From Batillaria attramentaria (lineage: Eukaryota > Mollusca > Gastropoda > Batillariidae), in NCBI GenBank assembly GCA_018292915.2, contig JACVVK020000227.1:272001-336000 (forward strand): a DNA stretch of 64,000 nt, read 5' to 3'. The translations under genes and the position numbers were made by a program. Shown in pieces: positions 1 to 14,165 of the stretch. The notes under the pieces were generated by a model. The model was given only the letters and a program-made list of their open reading frames with translations. It ran no database searches and was not told where the DNA came from. Each line of letters starts with the position of its first letter. Within the stretch, counting starts at the first letter, position 1.

Positions 1-629
1 GATGATTGGGGGAAAATGTTTTTCAACATTATTATTTTAATGCTCGTTTTAGAATGCGTTGTGACATCTTTTTACTGTACCACTGTTTTTATGCAAGACG
101 GTCGGTGTCCAACATGGCTCAGTGGTTGGATCGCAGTTTACAGTCTGACCGTACACCTGTACCAATAGCTGTCACCACTAGTACTACTGATGCCACTCTG
201 CTATGTGTATGCGGTACACTGATGTACTTACAAATTAACTCATAATCTGTACATGAAAGGACATAAGACTTTCAGGGTTTCATGTTTAGAGTCAGTTTAC
301 AGGGTGGCCGGTGTTGGTAACTATGAAGTATTATTACATTGTTGTCAAGCATACGTACAAGTACGCTGCATATCGGTCTTGCCGGCTGATCAACTTATTT
401 GGACCACCTATTTGCCCGACACCCCCCCCCCCCCCCCCCCCCCCCCCCCCGACTCCCCCCCCCCCCGACTCCCCCCCCCCCCCCCCCCAAGGATAACCTT
501 TTTACTTTGTGTTTGATTTTTTATCCCGTGGTTCCGCCGATTCAAATGTTCATAGAAGCAGGCGAGAGGATCAGAAAGAAGTCATCTGTTACAGACAGGC
601 TGCATTTCCTCCCCTTGCAGCATTTTGGG

Positions 630-682
<53 letters not shown>

Positions 683-2475
683 CGATGCCCTGAGGCATAG
701 ATACAAGGGAGGGAACTTGGGGAACGCTATTATCATGATATACGTTGCGTGGCTTGAAGTTTTTTGTGCGGTTTTCGCACTGTGTGGAAATATGGCGGAA
801 ATGTCGGGCGCCTTGGGGCTGACAAGCTGTGGGGCATGACGGGAAATCCATGTTGATGTTACGCTAGAGACCAAAGAAGAGAAGACCAAATCTAATCCTA
901 TGTTAACAACTTGACATGATAGTGTGAACAAAGATCTTGGAAACATAATCTGATTCCAAGGTCTTTGGTGTGAAGGCGGGTTACGTCCAAGCGATGACGT
1001 CACAGTATTTGACGTAATCCCTTTGTCTTGAACTATGATAATTTTCTGTTTTATTTCAGTTTTTCTTAGATTTATTTATTCGCTTATTCAGTTTTGTCAT
1101 CACTGCGATGAATGGCACGTGACCTGGTTGCACACATCTGTCGTGCTCTCCAGGGAGTTGGCAGAGTATATAATATGCATTGCGTGTCGATGCCTAACTC
1201 GAAGACATGGTTTCCTTCTTCTAAACATGATTCCTCTCTCTCTCTCTCTCTCTCTCCTGACGGCGAAGTCAGCGTATGGAATCTTAAGTTATGACAGCGT
1301 GTGAGCGAGGAGTGTTTAGGGAGAACCCTCATCTTGTTGACATGTTTCACTCGGTTCCTACCAAGTCAGCTTGGGGCTGTGCACCAGTCGCCTGACTACA
1401 AAAAGAAAATCATCATTCAAATTTGGCTCAGTTGGAGTGTTGCATTTCGATCATACTCGTGTTTGCTGCAGTAAGAGCCGTTGCCTGATTGTCGCATCCA
1501 GGGCCAGCACCGAACAAGAGTACAAGACGTGGGAGACTGACTCGTGCACGGTACAAATATGTTGAAGATTCTACATATGGTTAGATGTGTCCTCACTGGG
1601 ACACTCCGCCGTACTGTGGTTTTCTTGTCCGCTGTAGGTATGTTGGGTGGTGCTGCTGCTCAGCGACGCGCTTACCCCCGGGGGGAAGCAGCCCAAATTT
1701 CCGGAGAGGAAAAATAGAATCACCACCGAGTCCCGATCACGTGATAAGAAGGCCGGCCTGTCATCTGTATCGTCACCCTGTCTGCACGTGCAACCAGCGC
1801 CAATGCCGACATCAACACTGCAACTCGTTATCTCACGCCGCACTGGGACCTCGCTGTTTTCCGACAGAGATGCAAATTCTGACAACAGGCCCATGTTCCG
1901 TGGAACTTTTTTTTTTTTTTTTTTTTTACTGTGGGTGTTGGGGGAGACGTGTTTATTGCTCCCAGTATCTCCACTGCTGAAGGCTCCGTCCTCATCGTGC
2001 GTGATGGCGTGCGTGTGATGACGCTGGCGTGATCTGGAGTGACGGCGTGACGGTGGTGGTGGCGGAGAGGGTGGTGGTTGGGGGGGGGGGGGGGGGCGGG
2101 GGTAGGGTTGCTGATTATGTTTGTCCAGAAGCGGAGGACTTGTTGCAAGCTGGCGTGTGTTTGTCCATCTGTCACCGCAGCAGACTGATAGAGTTGCTGC
2201 TGTCCCTCCTCCCCGGCCTCCTCATCCACCTCGTGACGTCACCGTGTGTGTTTAGGGACGTGAAACTGCGCTTGTGTTTTTGGCGAGGTCGTTGTTTGCG
2301 GGCCTGACGGGGACAGCCAGTTGTTTATTATGTCAGTTGTGATATCGGATACTGGCGTCAGCGACTTTCAGCAGTTGGTTTGGGGTTCCATTGCCGTGCC
2401 TGATGAGTGAGTGGCCGCTTGGAGATAGAGAGAGAGTGAGGTGACAGAAACCGTTTCTATCACCTCTCTCTCTCG

Positions 2476-2562
<87 letters not shown>

Positions 2563-3208
2563 CTAGAGTCGAGAGCAAATACTAACATTCTGGTTCCATA
2601 AGACACAGAAGTTACTGATGCTTCTATCAACTTTTAATTAAAGGCAAGAAGTTTTGCCGCCGGTGCCAATTGTAGTGGCGGTAAAGATGCCATCTTGTAT
2701 CACCACAATCCGCCCCGCCCCCCCCCCCCCCATCACACCCCCCATGCCCCACCCCGGCCCACCCGACCCTCAGATTAGATCTTAAGATCACTAGAAGCCA
2801 CACAAAGCCACTACAATCTACAGTGGTCTCGAGCCTAGTGGGTAAGGCCCACACCTTGTGTTATACTTGTAGTGGCTTGGAGTGGCTCCTACTGGTGTGC
2901 AGAAGTTTGTTCTTTTTAATCTAATTCAGTATAGTGTGTGGTCGGCCCCGGGCTGTGAAGAGTTAATGGCAGTAAGGTCCACAACCAGCAAGGGTTATTT
3001 TCTGAAATCACAAATAGTATATGATCATCACTAACGTTTAGCCTTGTGTACGTATTCTGTCTTGACATTGCATTCTGATTTTCTTGAAATCAAAAGTCGT
3101 TGGATGCATCACAGGCACAAGACTGACATTCTCATCTTCAGAGCCAAACCGGCTTTTTTTGTAGGGCGCAGGAGACTAGTAACTTGGTCTGCAACGCAGA
3201 ACTTGATG

Positions 3209-3298
<90 letters not shown>

Positions 3299-4538
3299 CG
3301 GGGATGGGGATGGTATGTTGGATACAGAAAGAACCGGATGGCACGCATTACAGAGAGAGGAATCACGTGGCATTGTGTACAATACTGACTTTTCCTCCCG
3401 TATACATGGCGGCTCCTGTGTTTATCTGACAGCCCCAAGCCATGGCAGCTTTACCTCGATACATTCCTCTGTCTTTCTGTGTAACCTGCTGATGTGTTGT
3501 TTTAGGTTCGCCGACCCACTAGCCGGCGCTTGTATCCTTTCCATTCTCTAGAAGATCATCGATTTTTTTTTTTACCGTCTTTTTGTCTGCCAGCAGCATG
3601 TTCATAAATCGCCCAGGCTAAACCTGCAAGTTATCAGGTTTTAACTCCATGAGCTTACACTGCCTGAAGGAAACGTTGCGAGAGCAAGAAACGGTTTGTG
3701 TGTATCCCGTCCATTGCAGATTCAGTTTCACTTGTGTAAATCTGTAACGCCGCCATCGCGTGTTGGTCATGTCGGGTATCAGAAATCGGTAGTGACGTCG
3801 TGTCGTGTTGGTCATGTCGGGTATCAGAAATCGGTAGTGACGATAACATGTCTTTCCCGCGTCTGGTTAGCGCCAGCATATTGAGACAGGAAGCGGGGAA
3901 TGCGGCCTTGTCACGCAGTCTAACACCACACGGACCTCCACAGCGGCGTCATACCATCATCATCATCATCATCATCATCATGTATAAGAAACATTGTGTG
4001 CTTCCCAGCCCTCCGTTGGTTCCACCAAAAGACTAGGTCGATGATTTGAACAAACAAACAAACAAACAAACAAACAAAGAAAAGGTGCCACGTGGCAGTA
4101 CGTGTGATACTAGTTCGTTGGTTGCTTGTCACCACCAAGCCAGGCGGCCATTTCTCACGTTGTCCCCATTGTTCCCTCTACTCAGGAACAAACGACAAGT
4201 ACTCGTACATATCTTAGAAAGGACGACCCAAAGAAGGCAATAATTTTGCACTCGCCTTCATGGTATCGCACTTTTTGTCATTGTAAGCAGCGAGCCGAGA
4301 TCGATGCGTGAGTTGGACAAGTTGTATCTGTAACCTTTTACCGTCGTGAAAATCTGTTGTATGTATCTTTCACCTTTCACTGTTGTGACGCGATCGCAGC
4401 CATGGCCGAAGTCTCTTGATCGGTGTCACCATTATCGTGATAGAAACGCTTCACGACTTTCTGTAGGGTCGATGCCTGAACTGGCGAGGAGCTTTCAAAT
4501 GTGTCTCACACCCTCTGTCTTTTTTTGTCGGCCAACGC
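1..4538. other. Non-coding stretch with simple repeats
   Basis: I see no supportable gene here. The stretch holds an interrupted poly-C tract (about 420-488), (GT)n at 634-678, (CT)n at 1232-1257, poly-T at 1907-1927, poly-G at 2080-2097, (CA)n at 2477-2560, a C-rich run near 2710-2730, (GT)n at 3211-3297, (CAT)n at 3955-3981 and (AAAC)n at 4050-4079. Open frames in this stretch are short and mostly translate these repeats. Confidence 0.7.
3759..3843. repeat. 45-bp direct repeat, two copies
   Basis: Two near-identical units start at 3759 and 3804; each contains the string ggtcatgtcgggtatcagaa. It is a local tandem duplication with no recognised function. Confidence 0.85.
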
Positions 4539-4668
4539 TTAGTTAGTTAGTTAGTTAGTTAGTTAGTCAGTCAGTTAGTTAGTTAGTTAGTTAGTTAGTC
4601 AGTCAGTCAGTCAGTCAGTCAGTCAGTCAGTCAGTCAGTTAGTTAGTTAGTCAGTTAGTCAGTTAGTC

Positions 4669-4754
<86 letters not shown>
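4539..4754. repeat. (GTTA)n/(GTCA)n mosaic tetranucleotide satellite
   Basis: About 54 tetranucleotide units switch in blocks between TTAG and TCAG. The block pattern (pure TTAG ends, TCAG-rich interior) is what point mutation followed by slippage would leave. Confidence 0.9.
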
Positions 4755-4811
4755 GGCTTTACACCGCGCAAGCAACAAGGACTATTTCGCGGCTACCAGC
4801 GCTTAGCGATG

Positions 4812-4871
<60 letters not shown>

Positions 4872-4872
4872 G
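4812..4872. repeat. (AATC)n tetranucleotide repeat
   Basis: About 15 units of a second tetranucleotide, only 57 bp from the preceding one. The sequence just after it (ttcattatcccaaagggaaa) resembles the start of a dispersed repeat, but I cannot assign a family. Confidence 0.85.
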
Positions 4873-6512
4873 TCAATACGTCTTCATTATCCCAAAGGGA
4901 AATTTGGGTGTGGTGGACAGAGTAAAACAATAATACACATCAAAAGACACTTAAGATAATACATAATAAACACTACAATTAAACTTTCTGAGCCGATGGA
5001 CAGTTAACACGCGTCAGCTGCAAGTCCGGCAATGGCACGGTCAGTCCGACCTGAAAAGTCCAGGTTGGTCCAGGGCTCAGTGTCGTCCACCTGTTGACGG
5101 ATTTCCACCTTTAGCTAAACATTTTCCTCCCCCCCCCTAAGTGTGTTTCCTCCGCTGAAGGACTTTTAAAAAATCATGCCAAAACGCACCAGACTGCACA
5201 GGTTTGAGTCTAATTCTAAACATTTTCCACCCAAAAAACAAAAAAAGTGTTCCATCCACTGAAGCACTTAAAATCGTACCAAAGTGCATTTTGGTCTTGT
5301 TTTAAATTCTGATGGAGCATGCCCGTGGACGCCGCTAGCATAACAGATGAGGCCAGTGTGTACTAGACACGCGCCCGTGACTTTGTCATTTCCTTGCTAT
5401 AAATACTACACACTTGTCCTTCTGCATCATAGACCAATTTAAACCCTCAGTCTCGGTCAGTTGGATGGATTTGTTGGTTTTGCTGCGGGTTACTATTTTA
5501 TGTGATGAGAGGGACGGACTGGATGTTAATGGAACTGTACGCACACGCATTGCCAGCAGGGTTGGCGTAAGATGCGCAGGAGATTCCGGTCTTTAGGGCA
5601 TGTATCAGGAATACCAGAAACGGATGTGACGTCACAGTCAGTTTGGCAGGTGTTCTGTCAGTGTTATGAGGGCTGGAAACAGTTGTCTCTTATTGTTTGC
5701 CCGCCTGCCTTTCCGGATTTTCCGTCGTCCTCCCCCCCCCCCCCCCACACACACCCTCCTCCAGACTCCAGATCCCCTACCACCCCAGTTCAAGTTGTTG
5801 GTGAACTGGTCTTGCGCCAGGCGAGTTGTGGGGGAGAAAAGAAAAAAAGAAAAAAAAAGGTGGGGGTGGGGGTTCGATCCCTTCTATCTGGTAATACAGT
5901 CCGCCAGTAGCCCGGATGGCCATACAGAAACACAGACACTGCCGGCCCTTCTGGAAACTGAAGAGAAATGCAAGAACCAACTGGAAATCTCGGTTTCCGA
6001 GCTTCTCTTGAGATGGGCACCGTCATTGGTCAACTGTGGCTAGTTGGGGGTTTTATGAATACACTGATGCGTGCATGACATGGCGTGTGGATCCTGATGA
6101 CCTGATCTTTATGGTTGCGATGTAGTTATGCAAGCAAGGCGGTCTGTGTTGGCAAGGCTGTTACAGCCTCCGTTATTGCCGTACATGTCCGTGATGGCTG
6201 TCTGACAGTGGCCGTGTTTGCGGACGCTAGCACTGACTTCAAGTGTCTTTCGTCTCGAGTCAGCGTGATTATTTCTGGCATTTGACCAGGTACAGGTGCA
6301 AACACTTTGATGAATCGTCCATCTTAGCATTAAAAGTGTTGAATTTTTTTCATTCTCCTTGACCAGATTTGCCGGACTTGAGAAGGACACAGAGCTAATC
6401 TAGCGGAAAGTAAACGGCCGTTAGTTGACAACAGTTCGAAAACATGCACAGGATTACAACGCTTGTGTACTGATGGCACTCAGACCTTTCGTGAAACTGA
6501 CTGTTGTCAGAA

Positions 6513-6557
<45 letters not shown>

Positions 6558-9500
6558 GTGCTCTCTCTACGAACTGCAGTACGCATATGTAAATAAACGA
6601 AATAATAGTTAAACGTAAGCAGTGCAAAGTACTACATCCAATACAACAGTCTTCACATGGAAATCCTTCTTGGGACTTTACCGAGTCCCCCCCCCCCCGC
6701 CTCCCCCTTCCTCGCTCTCTCTTTCCGGACGTGTGGAGGAGTGACCTGCCTGCCCTGTATGAAGCCGATTGATTTCTCGTCCCATTGATCGCCTGTTGTC
6801 AGGACGGGACGATGTTTGTTACCTGAAGCCGTGTGGAGAATGACGGGAGATTGGGAACTATAGACAGAAGACAGAGAACTATAGAGAGAAGAGAGAGAGA
6901 GAGAGACTATAGAGAGTGTCTTGAGGCGGACACTTGGCCTCTGTGTGACGCCTGTACATGGCGCAGGTGTTTGTGGTTGCCGTTTCTATTAGAGAGTCCA
7001 TCTTGCCTCGTCTCGCACACAACTCGCTATTTTTTCTCGGCTTCAAGGACGAAAGATCGTTTATGATTTGTCACTCGTCGTGACCAGTGCTATCTCGTCT
7101 TCGTTCACGTGGCTCGCTTGCCATTGTTTCTGGACGTAAGGTTTCTCTCTCTCTGTATATATGTTGGTAATGAGTTGTGAGGGACAAACTGCCGCTTACA
7201 CAGGTCTAAGGTTGTTTGCCAAATGCATAGATTCCTTGTTCCTTGTGCCCGGCATTATGGCCATTTTCCTGACTGTGGCTTCTCATGAGAAATACGACTT
7301 TGTTTGGCCCAACGCTTCCATACCTGTACTACACGTCGATATGACCAAATCGCTAAAAATAGCCACCAATCAGAACTGTCTAGATGGTGTTCAGTCCACA
7401 ACCACATAAGCCGATAAGGTCGTCTGCTCAGTACGCGGTACGCTTGTAGCTGAGTAGAATGACGTGTACGCCAACGTGCAACCAGAATCACCACACTGGT
7501 TTCACATGGTAAAGTGTGTCCCAGGTGACTGATCCTGATGCACGGATTAAACGCATTTGATGACAAGTTTTCCACAGCCTTGTTGCTGTACGTCTGACAG
7601 ACGTGTTGAGACTTTCAGAACGTAGGAAGTTTGTGAACTCGTTGTCGTCGTCACTGACCTGTGTTATCTTGTCGTTGTTCACGTGGTCGGCTTCAGGTTG
7701 CCCAAGACAGTAACGCGCGTGTTGCAAGGATTGGAATTGGAACTGTAAGGACCGGGAGTCACGTGTTGTAAGATCAGTGTGTAGACGAGAGTGTTGTAGT
7801 GATTATTTCTTGCTTGCCCGGCAGCAACAGACGTTGACAATGGACATGCCGGCCATGTACTGAGAAAGGTGATGAATAAGTGATATGGGGATAACTTTGA
7901 ATTGAAGTAGGGATGATGACGTCAGTGTATATACATTTGGATCGCTGCGTTCCTGGGGCAACTAAAAACGGGGTAATTTCAAACAACAAAAAAATGTGAA
8001 AAATAGGGTAGTCGTGTATATGGAATGGACATGCATTGCGAGTGTTTGATGCTGTGTTAGTCTTTGGCCACAAGTTATTCTTACAAACTGCGGAGAAGCG
8101 GATAGACCGTCAGACACCAGTTCTCTCAGTATTGATGATGGGAACGGATGACAACGACATCATGTTGATGTTTCTGGAGCCATGGTTGGACCTCTAGGGT
8201 TGGTGTTCTCATTCCTCGTGGAATGACTGACGTCACGGTAGACGGTGGTTTTGTTAGAATAGTTTGAGACTCATGGGCACTCAGTGACGGCGGCAAACGA
8301 TTCAGCGCGAGTCAGTGACTCAGTGAGTGTCTTGGTGTTGTTTGCCGAGGATCGAATGAATGGTGCATTGAAGGCGTGAACTGAACGACAGCAGTGTGGC
8401 GACGATGTTTTCCTGTTAAATACCGTTCCCTTGACTGTGGGTTACAGTTTGACTCCTGACATTTCCCGCCTTTACCTGGCCGCCCATTACACTGAACCGG
8501 CAGCATGAACAAGGCACGCGGCTCTCGCAGATAATGGCTGCACGGTTCCAACGAGGGAGGGAGAGAGGGAGGGAGAGAGGTACTGCGATGCCAGGTATTC
8601 ACGTCCACGTGTCTAGTGTATCTGCTTCATGGCCAACACGGTAAAGCTCGTTCGTGCCGGGCCTCGAAATCACAGGTGTTCCCTCCTCCTGCTTCACGTC
8701 TGGCCGTGTGTTGCGTAACAAACCACCTGCTTCGGTCAGCTTCCTCTTGTTTACCGGTCAGATGACACCCGGGCAATCGGATGCGCCGCTATCGCTCTCC
8801 TTGGGTGTGGCGGTGTGCAGCAGTTGGCCACGGAACCGGCCGCTATTGATTTCTGATCAGCTGTGTCACGTGTGTTAGGCCTTCCTGGTCAGTGAGATGA
8901 GAGGTCGAGAGAAGGATTTGTATGCCCCAGGTATTGCCCGTATTGTGGTGTATGAAACCTCATCAGCATCTAAAGTACATTGCATTTCCTGGCTCCTGTC
9001 TGTTTGTGGGCACTGTTACTGATATCGACGTAGGGAGAATAGTTTGCGGCACAGTCCACCTAAAGTGGTAGTTACCTTACTGGAGTTTCCTCTGTATGCA
9101 GTTTCCGACAGCTTTCATGTGATGCTGAGAATTTATGTGGAACTGAAAAGAAATTTATGCGAAGAAGGGAAATTTGTTTGTTAAATGTTTTAGGAATGGT
9201 AATTTGTGATTGTATAGTTGATATTCCTACACTGATCCTTTGTTTGGTTCCGGCATTTTTAGTCGAATCAGTTGCCGGTGTTGGTTGTCTCGGATTGGTC
9301 GACAGCAAATAGATGTGTAGTGAAGACCTTTCAGTTCAGCTGTTCTGTTCTGTTGGTATTCGCTGTGCAAAATGTTTTCATTAAATTAGACAGGCGTTGG
9401 CAAAACTGTGTGAGTGGCATCATTGCGCAAGCGTATTGAATTGTGGAAGTCGTCCCAACAGACACTGGAAGTCTGTAAAACTAAATGTCACAATCAACAG

Positions 9501-9671
9501 GTGGCCACGTAGACTGAGCTGACATTTAGTGAGTAACCCTTTTCACCTGCTGATAAATTTGAATATGCCAAACTGCGGCTTTGTGTCGACTTGCCGCTCA
9601 GTGTACTGTTTGCTGCGTTGTAAGTGTCTTGAAGAAGGAACAGGTGTCCCCGTGAAGCTCACTTTGGGGGA
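4873..9671. other. Intergenic or intronic DNA without recognised genes
   Basis: No open frame here resembles a known protein. Simple repeats are a poly-C run near 5733-5748, (TGTC)n followed by (TC)n at 6514-6557, and GA-rich DNA near 6880-6905. The segment at about 5868-5885 contains GGTTCGATCCC, a Pol III B-box-like string that may belong to a decayed SINE; I cannot see the rest of one. Confidence 0.55.
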
Positions 9672-9840
9672 GGCTATTATGGAGGGAACTCGTACAGGTC
9701 TATTTTTAGACGGTTAGGGTCAGGCTTAGGGTTAGGGTTTGGTTAGGGTTTGAACGCGCTATCGGGCGTTTCCGGAATCCTGTGACCTCAGGTGACGTCC
9801 GTCTAAAAATAGACCTGTACGAGTTCCCTCCATAATAGCC
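9672..9840. repeat. 42-bp perfect inverted repeat with telomere-like loop (MITE or foldback candidate)
   Basis: The left arm (9672-9713) and right arm (9799-9840) are exact reverse complements over 42 bp, separated by 85 bp. The loop begins with degenerate TTAGGG units (about 9714-9752), the animal telomere repeat. The layout fits a small non-autonomous foldback transposon. I see no clear target-site duplication. The arms could also fold as an RNA hairpin if the region is transcribed. Confidence 0.8.
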
Positions 9841-11454
9841 ACCACCGCTGACTTTCAGCGAGTACCTCGCTTCTGCTGCTGATAAACGTTTGAAACTGCG
9901 GCTTCATGTCGCCCCGTGACTCGGCTTTACTGTTCGCTCACTGTGAGCGCCGCATTGGAAATGTTCAAGTTTCAGCTAGCGTCACCACGACCAAACCAAA
10001 TGGTCTGAAATGTCGAGTTATCATAATAAACTCAGTGACATTTTCAGGAAAGAGATTAAAAAAACAAAACAAAACAAGAACCGCTTAACGAGGATCATTT
10101 GATCGTTTGTATTTGATCAGCTCACTTGAACTTTGGTGAGAATGAGATAGTATTGAAAAGAAGCAAGTGAATTCGTATAAATGAATAGGTCTGTGTTCTA
10201 CACTTTCAAACAGTCGTTCTTCTGCCCGTATGTTTTTACGGCTTTGCTTTTGGTTATACGGAAATGCTTTTTCAGGGATGCATTGAAGAAGGGAATGCCG
10301 GGTAGAGCCTAACTGGCGCTGTGAAGGGTCAATGGGGGAACGACACGATCCACATAGACTTTCTGACAGACAAAAACCTCCTTGGTAAACTAAACAGCTC
10401 TTCACTAAACAACTCTAAGGAATTCCGCCAGAACAAGACGCGTGTAAAACAAATGTAAGAATCAAGACCATTCCTCCAGGCAGCCCGATCGTCCTGTTTT
10501 TCCTGTTTTGTAAAATGCATTTCAACAAGTGAAGAAGACAAGGTGGTTTCTGGAGATGACATTCACGTGCAGCTGGCTTTTTCATGCAGTACCCTGCAGC
10601 TTTCTCTATTCTTGTGGCAGTGCGCACGTGCTGTGCCGATAGTGTTTCCCTGAAGAGAAAGAAACATTAAACATGAAGGTGATTTTTCTCCTTCTGTAGG
10701 AATCTTCCGCAGAACAACTGGCAGATTTCAACTGATATGGGCGTAGTCCTTGGTGGTAAATCTTGCTCTTGTGACATTTCACCGATAGAAAATGAACAGA
10801 CACTTTGTTTCCCGTGAAACTGGTCTGGCCTAGAGAGAGAGAGAGGGGGGGGGGGGGGGTTGGGGAACAACGTCAGATCTCTTCACTGGAGGAAAAAACT
10901 CTGCTAGATATTTATATTCGCCTTTGTTGAATCGATACCATCTGGATAATAACATTTTGGAAACGCCTTTCGTTTCAGTTGGGTGTTAGATTCTGTTTCT
11001 CGTCGCTGCTGACTGTGGTCTAGCGAAAGGGTTGCCCGAGGTTCGCGTCATTTCATGCAGATCTTCCTCATTTGCATGATTATCATCCCGATTTGCATAA
11101 ATATTGGCGTGGCGCCTTTCTGTTCAGGAGATGCATTGGCTGGCGTTACATGATAGAGTTAGATACCACCAATAGATACCACGTCTGTCTTTCACGTTCT
11201 CTTCCTCTACATTCCCTCTCCAGGCAGTTGAGTTCCCGTGGAAGATTATTTCCGTATGGAGGATGTGGGCGAGTCGCTGGACATTGAACATTGAACAAAT
11301 TAAATCACGTGGCTTGAAATCAAATCAGCATATTGCGCCATCGACCAATCACGTCCATGCTGTTATCTCATCCTCCCGGTTTTTACCTGAAAGACGCGGG
11401 AAGATTACACATTACACAGGAAGAACTACTGAGGGCTTACAACTTACACGTGAG
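9841..11454. other. Non-coding stretch
   Basis: No supportable gene. It contains a GA/poly-G run at about 10,832-10,860. The remaining open frames are short and show no protein-like composition I can recognise. Confidence 0.55.
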
Positions 11455-11555
11455 GCATGCGGTAATCAAGGGATGCGGTAATCAAGGCATGCGGTAATCA
11501 AGGGATGCGGTAATCAAGGCATGCGGTATCAAGGCGTGCGGTAATCAAGGGATGC
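11455..11555. repeat. 17-bp tandem repeat, about six copies
   Basis: Units of about 17 bp carry the core atgcggtaatcaagg, alternating between gcatgc- and ggatgc- starts. One unit has a single-base deletion. Confidence 0.85.
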
Positions 11556-11622
11556 TTGGTCCATTTTGAAATCTTAGCGTCGGAGGCTTGGACACGGTGT
11601 CAGTGTAAAAGGCCTCAGCCTG

Positions 11623-11705
11623 TGTGATATCATAATTATGATGTACAATGTAGAAGAGTGCAGTGTGATATCATAATTTTTATGATGTAGAAGAGTGCAG
11701 TGTCA
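11623..11705. repeat. Two diverged units related to the downstream 41-bp array
   Basis: Two units contain gtgatatcataatt followed by atgatgta and gaagagtgcagtg. They share the GATATCAT core with the array that starts at about 11,935 and look like older, isolated relatives of it. Confidence 0.6.
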
Positions 11706-11934
11706 GTGTTAGGTGTGGTGCGTGAAGCCAGTAATCAGGATATGTATTGTGTAGTGTCAGAAACACAACGCCAGAGACACTGAGTTAGGGTAATGAGCCT
11801 GTACTGTATGACACGTGATACACAGAGTGTTAGGCCACTTTGGGGGTTGTGTGTGAAACCGGCCGGTAATAGCGTTTAAAAAAAAAATGAATGTTATTGT
11901 CAGAGACACGGTGTAGGCGTGATGAAGCTCAGCC

Positions 11935-12392
11935 AGTGTGATATCATATGATGTTCAGAGTGTAATACTAGACATGGAGTGATATCATATGATGTTCGGA
12001 GGGTAACACTAGACATGGAGTGATATCATATGATGTTCGGAGGGTAACAGTAGACATGGAGTGATATTATATGATGTTCAGAGTGTGATAGTGGACATGG
12101 AGTGATATTATATGATGTTCAGAGTGTGATACTAGACATGGAGTGATATTATATGATGTTCAGAGTGTAATAGTAGACATGGAGTGATATTATATGATGT
12201 TCAGAGTGTAATAGTAGACATGGAGTGATATTATATGATGTTCAGAGTGTGATACTAGACATGGAGTGATATTATATGATGTTCAGAGTGTGATACTAGA
12301 CATGGAGTGATATTATATGATGTTCAGAGTGTAATACTAGACATGGAGTGATATTATATGATGTTCAGAGTGTAATACTAGACATGGAGTGA
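11935..12392. repeat. 41-bp minisatellite, about 11 copies
   Basis: The unit is about 41 bp and carries GATATCATATGATGTTC or GATATTATATGATGTTC, followed by agagtgtaatactagacatg. The early units contain the perfect palindrome ATCATATGAT. Units differ at a few diagnostic positions. Confidence 0.9.
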
Positions 12393-14125
12393 GGGCGCGG
12401 GCAACTAGACGCACGTGCTGTGTGATTATCTCTCGTCCTCTCACCGTCATTTTGGCGATGGACGGCAACACGACTTGGCGGCTGATGAAACGTCTGTCAT
12501 GTCAAATACATCTGATTGGCTGACGGGGTGGACATCTACCGCAGCCACGCCTTATCATCGTCACGTGACGCCAGACTGTAAGATTGTCAGACAATATCAG
12601 CATGTGGGGGCCTCAGTACGAAGACAGTGTCAGTGACACCAGCCAGTTGTCGTAAGAGAGGCGAAGTGACGGCTGCCGTGTGGATCTGGCTACAACATGG
12701 TGGTCGTTATCTACAGACAGATACATGTGTTGAATTGAGACCCGCATGCGTGGTTTGTTTTCGGTGTCTCCGACGTACGTTTGTATTATTCAAGAGAAAA
12801 CCCTTTTGTCCAGTCCGCAGTTTGGTGGTCTGACTTGGCTGTTGGTAATGATGACGTTTGGTTAGACCGAATTTTCGTGTGTGACTACAATTTGCTGCCT
12901 TGCAGAATGTCTGTACGTGCCTTGCAGAATGTCTGTACGGATGAAATGAAGGGTTCTTGAGGTATCGTGTATGTCTACGGCCACAAAGCAGTGTCATGGT
13001 TCTGTTCCCTGCTTTTTCAGCTTTGAAGTAGCTTACTTTATGCGTGGGATTACTTGTGCATAATCCTAAAACGTATCTGTGAAGATGACATTTCCAGTTA
13101 CACAAACAGAGAGCACTGAGATCGTAACAGTTGTGTCATCACAGACGTGGAGCATTTCCTAGTTGTGTGTTTCATTGGTAATGGGATCATATTTCTGGGA
13201 TCAGTATGAAAATTTCATGAAGCACCCAACAGTGCCATCCGCGTTAGTTCAGGGGTGGGAGTGTAGCGTTGAGAACCACGCCTTGCCATGTGACTATGTC
13301 GTCATGTTGGTGTCGCTGAGTCGGCGGTTTCTGCTGCCAGTGTGTGGAGCTCTGTCTCTCTTGCTGTCACTGTGGCCTGATCTTCAGCAACAAGTGTCGG
13401 TGGATGTGTTAGTGCTGGAGTTCTCGTAGTGTCAGCGCGCCTGTTGTTGGTAGTTGCTGATCGATCTGTATGTATTGTTCACGATGACTTGGTGCTGTCT
13501 GCTGATGTCTGTGGGGGAATTTGCCGGGACCTACTCTCCTGTCGTGTACATGTATTTACAAATTTACTGGAGATGTCTACTGTAACGTTTCCAGCCACAG
13601 TTCCATTGTGTATGCTATTTGTTTACTAGTCGGCAGTTTGTCGGGAAATACCGTTCATCCGTGTATTTACAGCTTGCCAGTGAAGTCTTAAGTCTGTTTC
13701 CTCTACATGTTTTTGTTTAGTAAACCATAGCTTGGGTGTATCCAGTGTAAATTCTTTACATTTTTTTAATGGTCGGGAATTCGCTAGATTTCTGTCGTGT
13801 ATTTACAGTTTACTGGTTAAGTCGTAGGTGCTTCTAGTCCCGCTGCGCATGTACTCCGTCTGGTAAACAATGGCTGAGGGTCCTTCAAACGCCTGTTAGT
13901 GTGAGGACAGAGTGGCGGATTAGCATTTAGCAGTATACTGTATTTTCCATGTACACATGTTTCTGCCTTCAGGATGAGTTATCTGTAAACGGTTTCTGAA
14001 TGATCTGTCCGCCGTCTGTTGGTATTAATAGATACGTCAGTATCTGCGACGGCGAATCACTCCAGCATTGCAAAACTCTTCGGTGGTTTTTCCGTGAAAC
14101 GCTCAGCAGCTTTGTGCATTCGTGC

Positions 14126-14165
<40 letters not shown>

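Noticed and set aside
9714..9752. Interstitial telomere
   Set aside because: Only about four degenerate TTAGGG units; better described as part of the inverted-repeat loop.
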